Part shown: positions 1-6,369 of the stretch, piece after piece
How positions within the stretch are numbered: the stretch's first letter is position 1
How the letters are laid out: every line of letters starts with the position of its first letter
Assembly: GCA_001001625.1 (NCBI GenBank)
Contig: LCKU01000041.1
Location: 1-8,418, forward strand
Direction: 5' to 3'
From: Parcubacteria group bacterium GW2011_GWA2_45_30
GTDB lineage: Bacteria; Patescibacteriota; Minisyncoccia; Sungbacterales; HO2-52-23
Length of the DNA: 8,418 nucleotides
Notes under the pieces: generated by a model
What the model was told of the DNA's origin: nothing
Seen by the model: only the letters and a program-made list of their open reading frames with translations
The model's database searches: none
Made by a program: the position numbers and the translations under genes

Positions 1-564
1 GAAGCCGATCTGTCGGACGACACGCGCAAGCAGTATCTGGAGTTTCTCCAGGATACCTTGCATAAGGAGTACCTCGAGGTGCTGGAAAAGGAGATCACCC
101 GGGCGTTCGTCTATTCGTACCAGGAGCAGGCCGAGGCGCTGTTCCAGAATTACCTTGACCATGCCGAGGCCTACGTCAACAAGAACAAGGTGAAGGACCG
201 CAACACCAAGGAAGAGCTGGCGCCCGACGAAGGGTTCATGAAATCGATCGAAGAGCAAATCGCCATCATCGGCTCGGCCGCCGACGGGTTCCGCCAGGAA
301 GTGATCTCTTATCTCTGGGCGGCCAACCACCGGGGCGAGAAAATCGACTTCCGGAGCTACGAGCCGCTCAAGGAGGCCATTGAGAAGAAATTAGTCACTT
401 CGGTACGCGATTTGAGCCGGGTAATCACCAAGTCGCGCATGCGCGACGAGGAGCAGTCGGAAAAATATCACGCCATGACCAAGAACCTTCTGGAGTGCGG
501 ATACTGCCCGAGTTGCGTGGACGTCATACTAAAGTACGCGGCCAACAACCTGTGGAAGGACTAA
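1..564 (+). CDS. prkA: PrkA family serine kinase/AAA+ protein, C-terminal part (5' end outside window)
   Basis: The frame is open from base 1, giving the last 187 residues of the protein; there is no reason to start at an internal TTG or ATG. The sequence matches the C-terminal (kinase-assigned) domain of PrkA/YeaG: the AFVYSY segment, an NYLDHAEAYVNKNK stretch, a PDExFMKSIEEQI motif, then SYEPLKEAIEKKL and a final LLKYA-like helix. Known PrkA proteins are about 630-645 residues, so some 450 residues (including the AAA+ domain) lie upstream. In other bacteria PrkA works with YhbH/YeaH and SpoVR in starvation, stationary phase or sporulation; both partners lie downstream here. A Cys-rich CGYCPSC run near the C-terminus is visible. 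G+C is about 57% over the first 300 bp by hand count, above the next gene. A hairpin terminator follows 36 bp after the stop. Family assignment is confident. Confidence 0.93.
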   Translation, partial: EADLSDDTRKQYLEFLQDTLHKEYLEVLEKEITRAFVYSYQEQAEALFQNYLDHAEAYVNKNKVKDRNTKEELAPDEGFMKSIEEQIAIIGSAADGFRQEVISYLWAANHRGEKIDFRSYEPLKEAIEKKLVTSVRDLSRVITKSRMRDEEQSEKYHAMTKNLLECGYCPSCVDVILKYAANNLWKD

Positions 565-598
565 AACCATCCTTTACACATAGATCTTAGGGTTTAGC

Positions 599-632
599 AG
601 CCCGTTACGTTTACGTGACGGGAATTTTATTT
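599..632 (+). terminator. Rho-independent terminator after prkA1
   Basis: A 9-bp stem CCCGTTACG/CGTGACGGG (601-609 with 614-622, one G-T wobble) with a TTTA loop is followed by AATTTTATTT. It should end the prkA1 transcript, implying that prkA2 needs its own promoter or readthrough. Confidence 0.75.
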
Positions 633-719
633 GGCGCGAGCCGCCCTTGTATTTTAAATAATTATATAGTATATCTAATCCAGAACATTGACTTTTTTAA
701 ATTAAAGAAAGGGGCATAT

Positions 720-2687
720 ATGTCGGATGAGACAAAAACACCGGACGAGATTAAAACCGTTGGCGACCTGCTTAAGGCGGCAGAAAACGACCCGGGACTG
801 CTTGACCGGGCGCATCGCAAAGTATGGAAAGTGATTTCCTCGCCTATAAACGGAGAAAAGCCGGAAATCCTATCAGAACTTAAGGCCCCGCGTGAGAAAA
901 ATCTGTTTCATGATCAGCCGCCACAGTATATGCGTTTTCCTTTGTTCAAAAATGAACTTGTGGGTATTGATCCCTGTTTGGCGGAAACGGGCGAGTTCTT
1001 CAGACAAGCAGCGTCCGGCGGAGCCATGGAACGGAGAATACTCGAAATTACCGGCAAAACCGGAGTGGGTAAAACAACCTGGCTGAAACTCATCGCAGAC
1101 AAAATGGAAGAAGAAAGCTTTTTTTACCTTGACGAGTGTCCGCACAACGAGCATCCGTTAAACGCCGTTCCGCGTGCACTGCGTAAAAAAATAAAACAGC
1201 CGCTGGATGATATTCAAAGGGTGCTATGCCATGAGAACATAGCTTCTCGCCTGTCTCGTTTTCGGGGACGGCTGTGTCGAAGATGCGAAGAACGTTTTCA
1301 AAAAGAATTTGGCGGAAAATGGGAAAATATGCCGGTAAAATCATCAGAATACCGCCTGGGGGCCGGCATCGGGATGCTGCAGATCGAAGGGAGGTTAACT
1401 GAACCGGAATTTGACAAGGAGGGCAGAGTCTCGAAGATTCCGGAGGATTGGTACCGCATAGTTGATTTGGCCAACGGTGGACTTTTATTGATTGACTTCC
1501 CCGCACAAAACTCGGAATTTTGCGGCAGGTTAAGCCGGATGGTCAGCGACGGCTGGTTCAAAGGCCGGGATCAAACCGACCTATGGCCAGACATAGCGGT
1601 TGTAAGCATCAGTAATAAAACGATCAGAGACGTATTTCCGAAAGAGGACGCGCTCATTGATCGAGTAATTTCTGTGACATTTCCGATGGTGATGGATCCG
1701 GTTGCGGAACTTAAGATTCAACGCAAAGAATCAATGAGTGAAGAGCGCAGTTTTCACTTTGTCCCATGGGTAGAGGAGGCCGCTTGTCAGGTAATAACCG
1801 CATCTCGCCTTGAGCCGGACAGCTATCCGTATAAGCTGAAGCTCGAAAGCCCCGAGGCGGCGCTTTTTTACGGTGGCGGCGCCCTGATTTCTGATGATAG
1901 AAAATTCCTCGTCAAACATAGTTTCCGGGAACTCTGTAATAAAAGGCCCAAAGACGGAACGCGCGGCCTGACTATGCGCCAAGGCGGTAATCTGATGGCG
2001 TTAGCCGGGCAACAGAACAACTGCGTAGGCATCAACCAATTTATCAGGACGGTTCGCGAAGCTAATTTTGAAAACATGGAAAGCGACTCCTTGGCACGGA
2101 TAAAAAAGTGGGTCCCCATTGATAAGAATTCATCGGGAGAGTATGAGCACGCTCCGCTGGAGGATCGGTATCAAGAACGCGCCGTCGAAGATTTGGTACG
2201 CGGCCATGTCGGACCCTCCGCATTCATAGAGCGGCAAGAGAAGTATTTTAACGATTACGCGGTTCACATGAAAGCCCTTGTAAAAAAACAAAAGGTTGAA
2301 ATCCGGAACGCCGAAGGCAAGATAGAACACATAGATCCCAACAAGGACTTCCTAGAAAAGATTGAGGAGCAAATCGGAGTGATTGGAGCAACTGTCGATG
2401 ATTTCAGAAAATGTGTGGATTCTAACCTGCCGGGAGATCCACCATATGATTTTGATAGCCATCCGCCGCTCAAAGAAGCGGTGACCAAAAAAATCATAAG
2501 CGAATATTACGTTATAGTGAGGCGTGCGATATGTTGGAATTCACTGGATCCAGAGAAGGACAAGGCGGTTGACCCCAATAAAGCAAGACAAAACCTAGAC
2601 AAAATCAGGGCTGAACTGCTAAAAGCGAGATACCAGCCCTGTTGCTGGGAAAATCTGCTAAGCTACGCTAGACGAATTTTCAAATAA
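720..2687 (+). CDS. Divergent PrkA-like AAA+ protein (second, tandem paralogue)
   Basis: The start is ATG 720, chosen for the purine-rich GAAAGGGG 6-7 nt upstream; an earlier in-frame start at 615 lies inside the preceding terminator. The product is 655 residues, near the usual PrkA length. Visible in order: an N-terminal RAHRKVWKVISSP segment (31-42), a P-loop GKTGVGKTT (112-120), ECPHNEHPLNAVPRALR (139-155, the PrkA GCPMHEEPLHLIP region), a CRRC pair (186-189), a possible Walker B in LLLIDFP (255-261), and a C-terminal domain with DPNKDFLEKIEEQIGVIG (539-556) and PPLKEAV (582-588), collinear with the end of prkA1. The PrkA hallmarks SDPKSQD and AHTNETE, as I recall them, are not recognisable, nor is AFVYSY. 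It is probably an ATP-binding cytosolic protein with altered substrate or lost kinase activity (inference). A weak promoter candidate is TTGTAT (647) with TATATC (670). Function beyond the family is unknown. Confidence 0.88.
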   Translation: MSDETKTPDEIKTVGDLLKAAENDPGLLDRAHRKVWKVISSPINGEKPEILSELKAPREKNLFHDQPPQYMRFPLFKNELVGIDPCLAETGEFFRQAASGGAMERRILEITGKTGVGKTTWLKLIADKMEEESFFYLDECPHNEHPLNAVPRALRKKIKQPLDDIQRVLCHENIASRLSRFRGRLCRRCEERFQKEFGGKWENMPVKSSEYRLGAGIGMLQIEGRLTEPEFDKEGRVSKIPEDWYRIVDLANGGLLLIDFPAQNSEFCGRLSRMVSDGWFKGRDQTDLWPDIAVVSISNKTIRDVFPKEDALIDRVISVTFPMVMDPVAELKIQRKESMSEERSFHFVPWVEEAACQVITASRLEPDSYPYKLKLESPEAALFYGGGALISDDRKFLVKHSFRELCNKRPKDGTRGLTMRQGGNLMALAGQQNNCVGINQFIRTVREANFENMESDSLARIKKWVPIDKNSSGEYEHAPLEDRYQERAVEDLVRGHVGPSAFIERQEKYFNDYAVHMKALVKKQKVEIRNAEGKIEHIDPNKDFLEKIEEQIGVIGATVDDFRKCVDSNLPGDPPYDFDSHPPLKEAVTKKIISEYYVIVRRAICWNSLDPEKDKAVDPNKARQNLDKIRAELLKARYQPCCWENLLSYARRIFK

Positions 2688-2688
2688 C

Positions 2689-2714
2689 GGCACCTGCTAA
2701 GGGTGTCTTTTTTT
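2689..2714 (+). terminator. Rho-independent terminator after prkA2
   Basis: A short stem GGCACC (2689-2694)/GGTGTC (2702-2707), one G-T wobble, with a 7-nt loop, is followed by seven T. It begins directly after the prkA2 stop codon. The stem is short, so partial readthrough into yhbH is possible; I see no convincing promoter between it and yhbH. Confidence 0.6.
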
Positions 2715-2775
2715 GTGGACTTTTTTTACCAGTTGTGGTACGAATACAAATACAGAAATTCGGCCTTTTACAATT

Positions 2776-2782
2776 AGGAGGA
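2776..2782 (+). promoter_or_regulatory. Strong Shine-Dalgarno for the original yhbH start
   Basis: AGGAGGA lies 7 nt before ATG 2790, an ideal RBS. It identifies 2790 as the ancestral yhbH start, although that frame now stops at 2861. The frame carrying the body of yhbH has no comparable RBS. Confidence 0.75.
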
Positions 2783-2789
2783 TCACAGA

Positions 2790-2861
2790 ATGGACACCAT
2801 ATTTCGTCCCTACCATCCTTCGTCCGGCCAGCGCAGTGACCGATCAGATTCGCGGAGTTAA
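2790..2861 (+). pseudogene. Orphaned N-terminal stub of yhbH
   Basis: From ATG 2790, which has an ideal RBS, a 23-residue peptide begins MDTIFRPYHPSSGQRSDRS and meets TAA at 2859-2861. The start resembles the N-terminus of many DUF444 proteins (an IFRPY...DRS opening, recalled from the family). The rest of the protein continues in the +1 frame from about 2840 (DQIRGVKEYRFVYGEN). The stub and body are therefore parts of one ancestral gene separated by a frame-changing loss. If translated as is, ribosomes that start here make only this peptide. Confidence 0.65.
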
Positions 2862-3894
2862 AGAATACCGCTTTGTTTACGGCGAAAACGCGCCCGGCGT
2901 GGGACAAGGCGGGGACGGTGACCTGCAGCCCGGACAAACCATTGGCCAGGGGAAAAAAGGCGCCCAGGGCCAACAGGCCGGAGACCAGCCCGGCGTGGAC
3001 TACTATGAGACCGAGGTAAATCTTGACGAGCTCATTGAGCTGATGTTTGAGGATCTGGAACTGCCAGATCTTGAACGCAAACAGTTGCGCCAAATAGAAA
3101 CAGAACGACAGTTTAGACAGAAAGGGCACCGAAAAAAGGGAATTCGGGTGCGTCTGGATAAAAGAAAGACGGCGAGAGAGCGGATAAAACGCAAAAAGGC
3201 CAACCAGATAGCAGAAGAGGCAATTGAGGCGTATGACAAGGACGGCCAGCCGATTATACAAGAAGATAAGCTGCGTTTTCCTTTTCATGAAAAAGATCTT
3301 AGATATCACAAGGTTGTTACGGAAACGCGCCCCGAATCCAATGCCGTGGTGCTCTGCATCATGGACTCCTCCGGTTCCATGGATACGATGAAAAAATATC
3401 TGGCGCGCAGTTTCTTTTTCCTGCTATACCAATTTTTACGCACCCGCTATCAGAATGTTGAGATTGTGTTTATCGCCCATCACACCGAAGCCCGCGAAGT
3501 GACCGAAGAAGAATTTTTCCACAAAGGTGAGTCCGGCGGAACATTTATTTCGTCCGGATACAACAAGGCCCTGAAAATTATCAACGAACGATATCATCCG
3601 GCGTTGTGGAATGTTTATGCATTCCATTGTTCCGACGGCGACAATTTTGAATCCGACAATGCCTCTGCGCTGAAAGCGGCGCGGGAATTGGCCCAAATTT
3701 CCAACCTGTTCGGCTATGGCGAAATCAAACCCTTGGGCGCGGGATATTACGGCAGCAGCATGATCCAGTATTTCTCGCAGATTCAGGAGTCAAACTTCCT
3801 CACAGTGCAAATTCAGCGCAAAGAGGATATTTGGCCGTCGTTTAAGACATTTTTGAGTAAAGACCGTGCTAACAAAAATGAGGTGAACCCATGA
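2836..3894 (+). CDS. yhbH: DUF444/YhbH (YeaH) family VWA-domain protein, N-terminally disrupted
   Basis: This is the body of a YhbH/YeaH protein, the usual partner of PrkA and SpoVR. GTG 2836 is the nearest in-frame start to where homology begins, but it has no RBS; the same frame is open back to TTG 2713, inside the prkA2 terminator. Counting from 2836 (352 residues): an EYRFVYGEN segment (10-18), a Gly/Gln-rich linker (21-53), a YYETEV segment (56-61), a basic region (92-123), then a von Willebrand-A domain with an intact MIDAS: DSSGS (177-181), GGT (234-236) and SDGD (266-269). The N-terminal stretch normally preceding EYRFxY, about 35-40 residues, is missing and the proper start codon is in another frame (2790). 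The gene overlaps spoVR by ATGA. It may be a recent pseudogene, a truncated but translated protein, or an assembly error. The family is certain; its activity is not. Confidence 0.85.
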   Translation: MTDQIRGVKEYRFVYGENAPGVGQGGDGDLQPGQTIGQGKKGAQGQQAGDQPGVDYYETEVNLDELIELMFEDLELPDLERKQLRQIETERQFRQKGHRKKGIRVRLDKRKTARERIKRKKANQIAEEAIEAYDKDGQPIIQEDKLRFPFHEKDLRYHKVVTETRPESNAVVLCIMDSSGSMDTMKKYLARSFFFLLYQFLRTRYQNVEIVFIAHHTEAREVTEEEFFHKGESGGTFISSGYNKALKIINERYHPALWNVYAFHCSDGDNFESDNASALKAARELAQISNLFGYGEIKPLGAGYYGSSMIQYFSQIQESNFLTVQIQRKEDIWPSFKTFLSKDRANKNEVNP

Positions 3895-5012
3895 ACGCAT
3901 GGAACATGGAAGATCTCCAGGACTGGAACCAACGTATTGTTGAGTTGGTGCAAAAATTCGGACTTGATCCTTATCCCCAGGAATTTGAAGTGTGCGATTA
4001 TGAGGGCATGCTTTCCTACATGGTCTATTCCGGCATGCCATCCCACTACCCGCACTGGTCCTACGGCAAAGGATACGAAAAATTAAAAACCCTTTATGAC
4101 TACGGTTTGAGCGGCCTGCCCTATGAGATGGTAATCAATTCCAATCCATCCATCGCCTATCTCATGCGCGATAACAGTTTAGCTTTGCAGATTCTCACCA
4201 TCGCCCATGTGTACGCGCACAGCGATTTTTTCAAGAACAACTTCACCTTCAAAACCACTCACGCGGGATACACCATTGAGACCTTCAAGGCCCACGCCAA
4301 CCGCGTGCGCCATTACATTGAAGATCCGAGCATCGGATTGGAAAAAGTTGAAGCAATACTTGATGCCGCCCATGCGCTTTCGCTCCAATGTAGGCGCAAC
4401 CTGGCGATTAAGAAAGAAAGGCCCGAGGAAGAAAAAAAGCGGAAAATTGACGAAGCGAAACCCCCGCATGATCCTTTCGGCGCAATACACCGAAGATCCG
4501 AGCGTGTGGAGCCGGATCTAAAAAAAATTCCTTATCACCCCGATGAAGATATCTTGCTTTTTATCCGGGATCACAATCCGCATCTGGCCGAATGGGAAAA
4601 AGACCTGTTGACGATCGTGCACGAACAGGCACAATACTTCATTCCCCAGATCGAAACCAAGATCATGAACGAGGGCTGGGCAAGCTTTTGGCACAAGCGC
4701 ATTTTTGAAGCATTGGATCCGCCGCAGAGACTGCGCCTGGAATTCATCGTGCGCCACACCCAAGTTATTTGCCCAACTCCCTACGGACTCAACCCCTATC
4801 ACGTTGGCATGAAGATCTGGGAAGACATTGAAAAGCGCTGGGATAAAGGCCGTTTCGGTCCGAAATATGAGTTATGCCCGGCCAACGAGCGAGATGATTG
4901 GGACACAAAAACAATGAAAGGCATGGATAAGATCTTTATGGTTCGCGAAGTTGAGCGGGACTCGTCTTTTCTTCGCCGATTCCTAACGTGGGTACCGGCA
5001 CTATTCCGGTGA
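3891..5012 (+). CDS. spoVR: SpoVR family protein, C-terminally frameshifted
   Basis: ATG 3891 overlaps the yhbH stop (ATGA) and has GAGGTGA just upstream, so translation is probably coupled. The 373-residue frame shows the SpoVR pattern: YPQEFEV...YEGMLSYMVYSGMPSHYPHWSYGK (28-60), GLPYEMVINSNP (75-86), IAHVYAHSDFFKNN (104-117), HEQAQYFIPQIETKIMNEGWASFWH (244-268), NPYHVGMKIWEDIE (301-314) and KIFMVREVERDSSFLRRFLT (347-366). After FLT the frame reads seven unrelated residues to TGA. The expected C-terminal part (VENADYNSN...YVQRLWG) follows in a different frame at 4988-5227. SpoVR proteins are about 460-510 residues; the two parts total about 440, so roughly 40-50 residues are missing. The family was named for Bacillus sporulation but is common in non-sporulating bacteria with PrkA and YhbH; its molecular activity is unclear. 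It is probably disrupted, or an assembly artefact. Confidence 0.88.
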   Translation: MNAWNMEDLQDWNQRIVELVQKFGLDPYPQEFEVCDYEGMLSYMVYSGMPSHYPHWSYGKGYEKLKTLYDYGLSGLPYEMVINSNPSIAYLMRDNSLALQILTIAHVYAHSDFFKNNFTFKTTHAGYTIETFKAHANRVRHYIEDPSIGLEKVEAILDAAHALSLQCRRNLAIKKERPEEEKKRKIDEAKPPHDPFGAIHRRSERVEPDLKKIPYHPDEDILLFIRDHNPHLAEWEKDLLTIVHEQAQYFIPQIETKIMNEGWASFWHKRIFEALDPPQRLRLEFIVRHTQVICPTPYGLNPYHVGMKIWEDIEKRWDKGRFGPKYELCPANERDDWDTKTMKGMDKIFMVREVERDSSFLRRFLTWVPALFR

Positions 5013-5227
5013 TCAAAGTCGAGAACGCGGATTATAACAGCAATCGGACGCTATTTTTGAAACACGCGCACGACGGTCGCGACCTCCAGTTGGAGTACGC
5101 CGAGAATACGTTGAAATACGTCCAACGGTTGTGGGGACACGAAGTTGTCCTTGAAACTACAGTCAACGAAAAACCGGCGCTTCTTTGCTTCGCCGGCAAC
5201 AGATTAACAGTCAAGCCCATTGAATAG
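4988..5227 (+). pseudogene. Detached C-terminal part of spoVR
   Basis: This frame, open from 4955 and shown here from GTG 4988, encodes GTGTIPVIKVENADYNSN, LFLKHAHDGRDLQLEYAENT and LKYVQRLWGHEVVLET. These match the conserved end of SpoVR (the DYNxN...LYLKHxxxGxxLxLxYAExTLxYVxxLWGxxVxLET pattern). No RBS supports an independent start. It overlaps the end of the main spoVR frame and its TAG stop lies in the loop of the following terminator. I read it as the original 3' end of spoVR displaced by a deletion of length 1 modulo 3. Independent expression is unlikely but not excluded. Confidence 0.75.
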
Positions 5228-5242
5228 GAATGGGCTTTTTAT
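5213..5242 (+). terminator. Rho-independent terminator of the yhbH-spoVR unit
   Basis: A perfect 9-bp stem AAGCCCATT (5213-5221)/AATGGGCTT (5229-5237) with a 7-nt loop is followed by TTTATTTTT. The stop codon of the displaced spoVR frame (5225-5227) lies in the loop, which supports that frame as the original gene end. Confidence 0.85.
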
Positions 5243-5291
5243 TTTTAAAACAAAGGGGTAAGATGTATGTAATTCCAGAAGGAGTGCGACT

Positions 5292-5888
5292 ATGAAGCTG
5301 GTAATTGATACTATCACCACGCCGCCCGAACTTTTTCGGGAGCTCCTTGACAAGATTTGGGAGATTCAGAATCTTCCTAAGACCAACGATTATCTCGTGG
5401 TTGAGGGTTATCTTATTGACGTTCTCATGGAGTTTTTTTACAAAGAGAAAGGCGACCTGAACGAATATCACCTCAATACAATTCTTTATTTGCTTCTCCC
5501 GCAAAACGGACGGGAGGCGAATTTAAGAATAAAATATATCGGAGATACAGCACTTTTGGTCTCCGGCGTATTTACCGCTCAAAAGCTGATCTCCCATAGA
5601 ATTTTAGGTACGGAATACTATATTCGGACCGCCGCAACCGCATATCAGAAGCTGTATGAACGGATAATTAAAGAGGTGGGCGAGGCCGTTGTTTTTAATA
5701 CCCTTGCCTCGGATATACAAAAATTTGTTCAGGTCCTTTCGTATGTGCTCGTGGAGGGAAATATTGGTATGGAACTTGATGTGGTCGCCGCCGTATGGAA
5801 GCGTTATGTGAATACGGGCGATCAAAAAAAATTACAATGGCTCCGCGAACAAGGAATCTATATACCGGAAAAAGATATTCTACAATAG
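5292..5888 (+). CDS. Conserved hypothetical protein, 198 aa
   Basis: ATG 5292 is preceded by AAGGAG at good spacing. The protein is mostly helical by eye, with no signal peptide, clear membrane segment or catalytic motif that I can name. Landmarks are NDYLVVEGYLIDVLMEFF (32-49), LNTILYLLLP (61-70), YIGDTALLVSGVF (82-94), GTEYYIRTAATAYQKLY (106-122) and KKLQWLREQGIYIP (179-192). I recall uncharacterised proteobacterial proteins with the same skeleton (GDxxLFVSGxF, then YYxxxGxxAYxxL, then a C-terminal LxxxG), so this is probably a conserved family, but I cannot give it a name. It lies between the PrkA/YhbH/SpoVR module and rpsT, is flanked by terminators on both sides and so is probably monocistronic. 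I see no clear promoter in the 50 bp upstream. Function unknown. Confidence 0.8.
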   Translation: MKLVIDTITTPPELFRELLDKIWEIQNLPKTNDYLVVEGYLIDVLMEFFYKEKGDLNEYHLNTILYLLLPQNGREANLRIKYIGDTALLVSGVFTAQKLISHRILGTEYYIRTAATAYQKLYERIIKEVGEAVVFNTLASDIQKFVQVLSYVLVEGNIGMELDVVAAVWKRYVNTGDQKKLQWLREQGIYIPEKDILQ

Positions 5889-5917
5889 AAATCGCGTACT
5901 ACGCGATTTTTTATTTT
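5889..5917 (+). terminator. Rho-independent terminator after the hypothetical gene
   Basis: A perfect 9-bp stem AAATCGCGT (5889-5897)/ACGCGATTT (5901-5909) with a 3-nt ACT loop is followed by TTTATTTT. It starts on the base after the stop codon and separates this gene from rpsT. Confidence 0.85.
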
Positions 5918-5965
5918 AATTAGGCAAATTGGTCGATAAAACAGCTTACACGAACTTGACTGGGA

Positions 5966-5993
5966 TTGACAAAACTTTCTATTCCTATACACT
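5966..5993 (+). promoter_or_regulatory. Sigma-70-type promoter of rpsT
   Basis: A consensus -35 TTGACA (5966-5971) and -10 TACACT (5988-5993) are spaced by 16 bp; an overlapping TATACA (5986) is an alternative -10 with a shorter 14-bp spacer. The expected start site, 5-8 bp after the -10, falls at about 5998-6001, on the rpsT ATG at 6000. Confidence 0.6.
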
Positions 5994-5999
5994 AAAACA

Positions 6000-6302
6000 A
6001 TGCCAATTACACGATCAGCAAAAAAGGCCCTGCGCCAATCCGTACGGCGGCGCAAGCAAAACCTCCAAAAAAAGGAGGCATATAAACACGTGGTTCGCGA
6101 TATCCGGCGAGCAATAACGGCCGACAAATTTGCCGATGCCCAAAAACTTCTTCCCGCGCTTTACAAGGCGCTGGATAAAGCCGCCAAAACCAATGCCATC
6201 AAAAAAAATAAAGCCAGTCGTTTAAAATCGCGGCTTGCTAAATTTATTTCCGGCGCGGCGAAATCAAAATCAGAAACCCCGATTAGAAAGAAACAAACTT
6301 AG
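6000..6302 (+). CDS. rpsT: 30S ribosomal protein S20
   Basis: The product is 100 residues and highly basic, starting MPITRSAKKALRQSVRRRKQNLQKK: the S20 N-terminal helix that binds 16S rRNA. It continues with the usual helical-bundle pattern (LLPALYKALDKAAKTNAIKKNKASRLKSRLAKFI) and a Lys/Ser-rich tail. Length is typical (about 85-100). S20 is a primary 16S rRNA binding protein of the small subunit. ATG 6000 is the only start giving the complete N-terminus. There is no Shine-Dalgarno before it, and the promoter sits directly upstream, so the mRNA is probably leaderless. The gene is monocistronic and convergent with holA; the best terminator is the hairpin inside the holA 3' end. Confidence 0.95.
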   Translation: MPITRSAKKALRQSVRRRKQNLQKKEAYKHVVRDIRRAITADKFADAQKLLPALYKALDKAAKTNAIKKNKASRLKSRLAKFISGAAKSKSETPIRKKQT

Positions 6303-6369
6303 TGGCTCTATCTATTCGGGGTTTTAAACAAAATAAGCATTTTGCAAAAAAGATATCGGGTGTTTCTTT

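Noticed and set aside
615..719. Extended N-terminus for prkA2 from 615
   Set aside because: The extra 35 codons begin inside the prkA1 terminator hairpin, lack an RBS and read as AT-rich noncoding DNA; ATG 720 has a good RBS.
2790..2861. Programmed +1 frameshift joining the yhbH stub and body
   Set aside because: No slippery site or stimulatory structure is visible in the overlap, and a frameshift would not restore the roughly 35-40 missing residues; a deletion explains both the frame change and the gap.
2680..3309. 209-codon open frame antisense to yhbH
   Set aside because: It is complementary to the well-supported yhbH body, has no RBS or recognisable motif, and its composition follows from the opposite strand.
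4955..5012. Programmed -1 frameshift joining the two spoVR frames
   Set aside because: The overlap has no X-XXY-YYZ heptamer in the right phase, and the expected linker of about 40-50 residues would still be absent.
6274..6324. Alternative rpsT terminator (AAACCCCGA pairing with TCGGGGTTT)
   Set aside because: The 9-bp stem is perfect but the loop exceeds 30 nt, it overlaps the end of the coding region and the T-tract is only four bases; the hairpin at 6408-6435 is better. It could be a secondary site.
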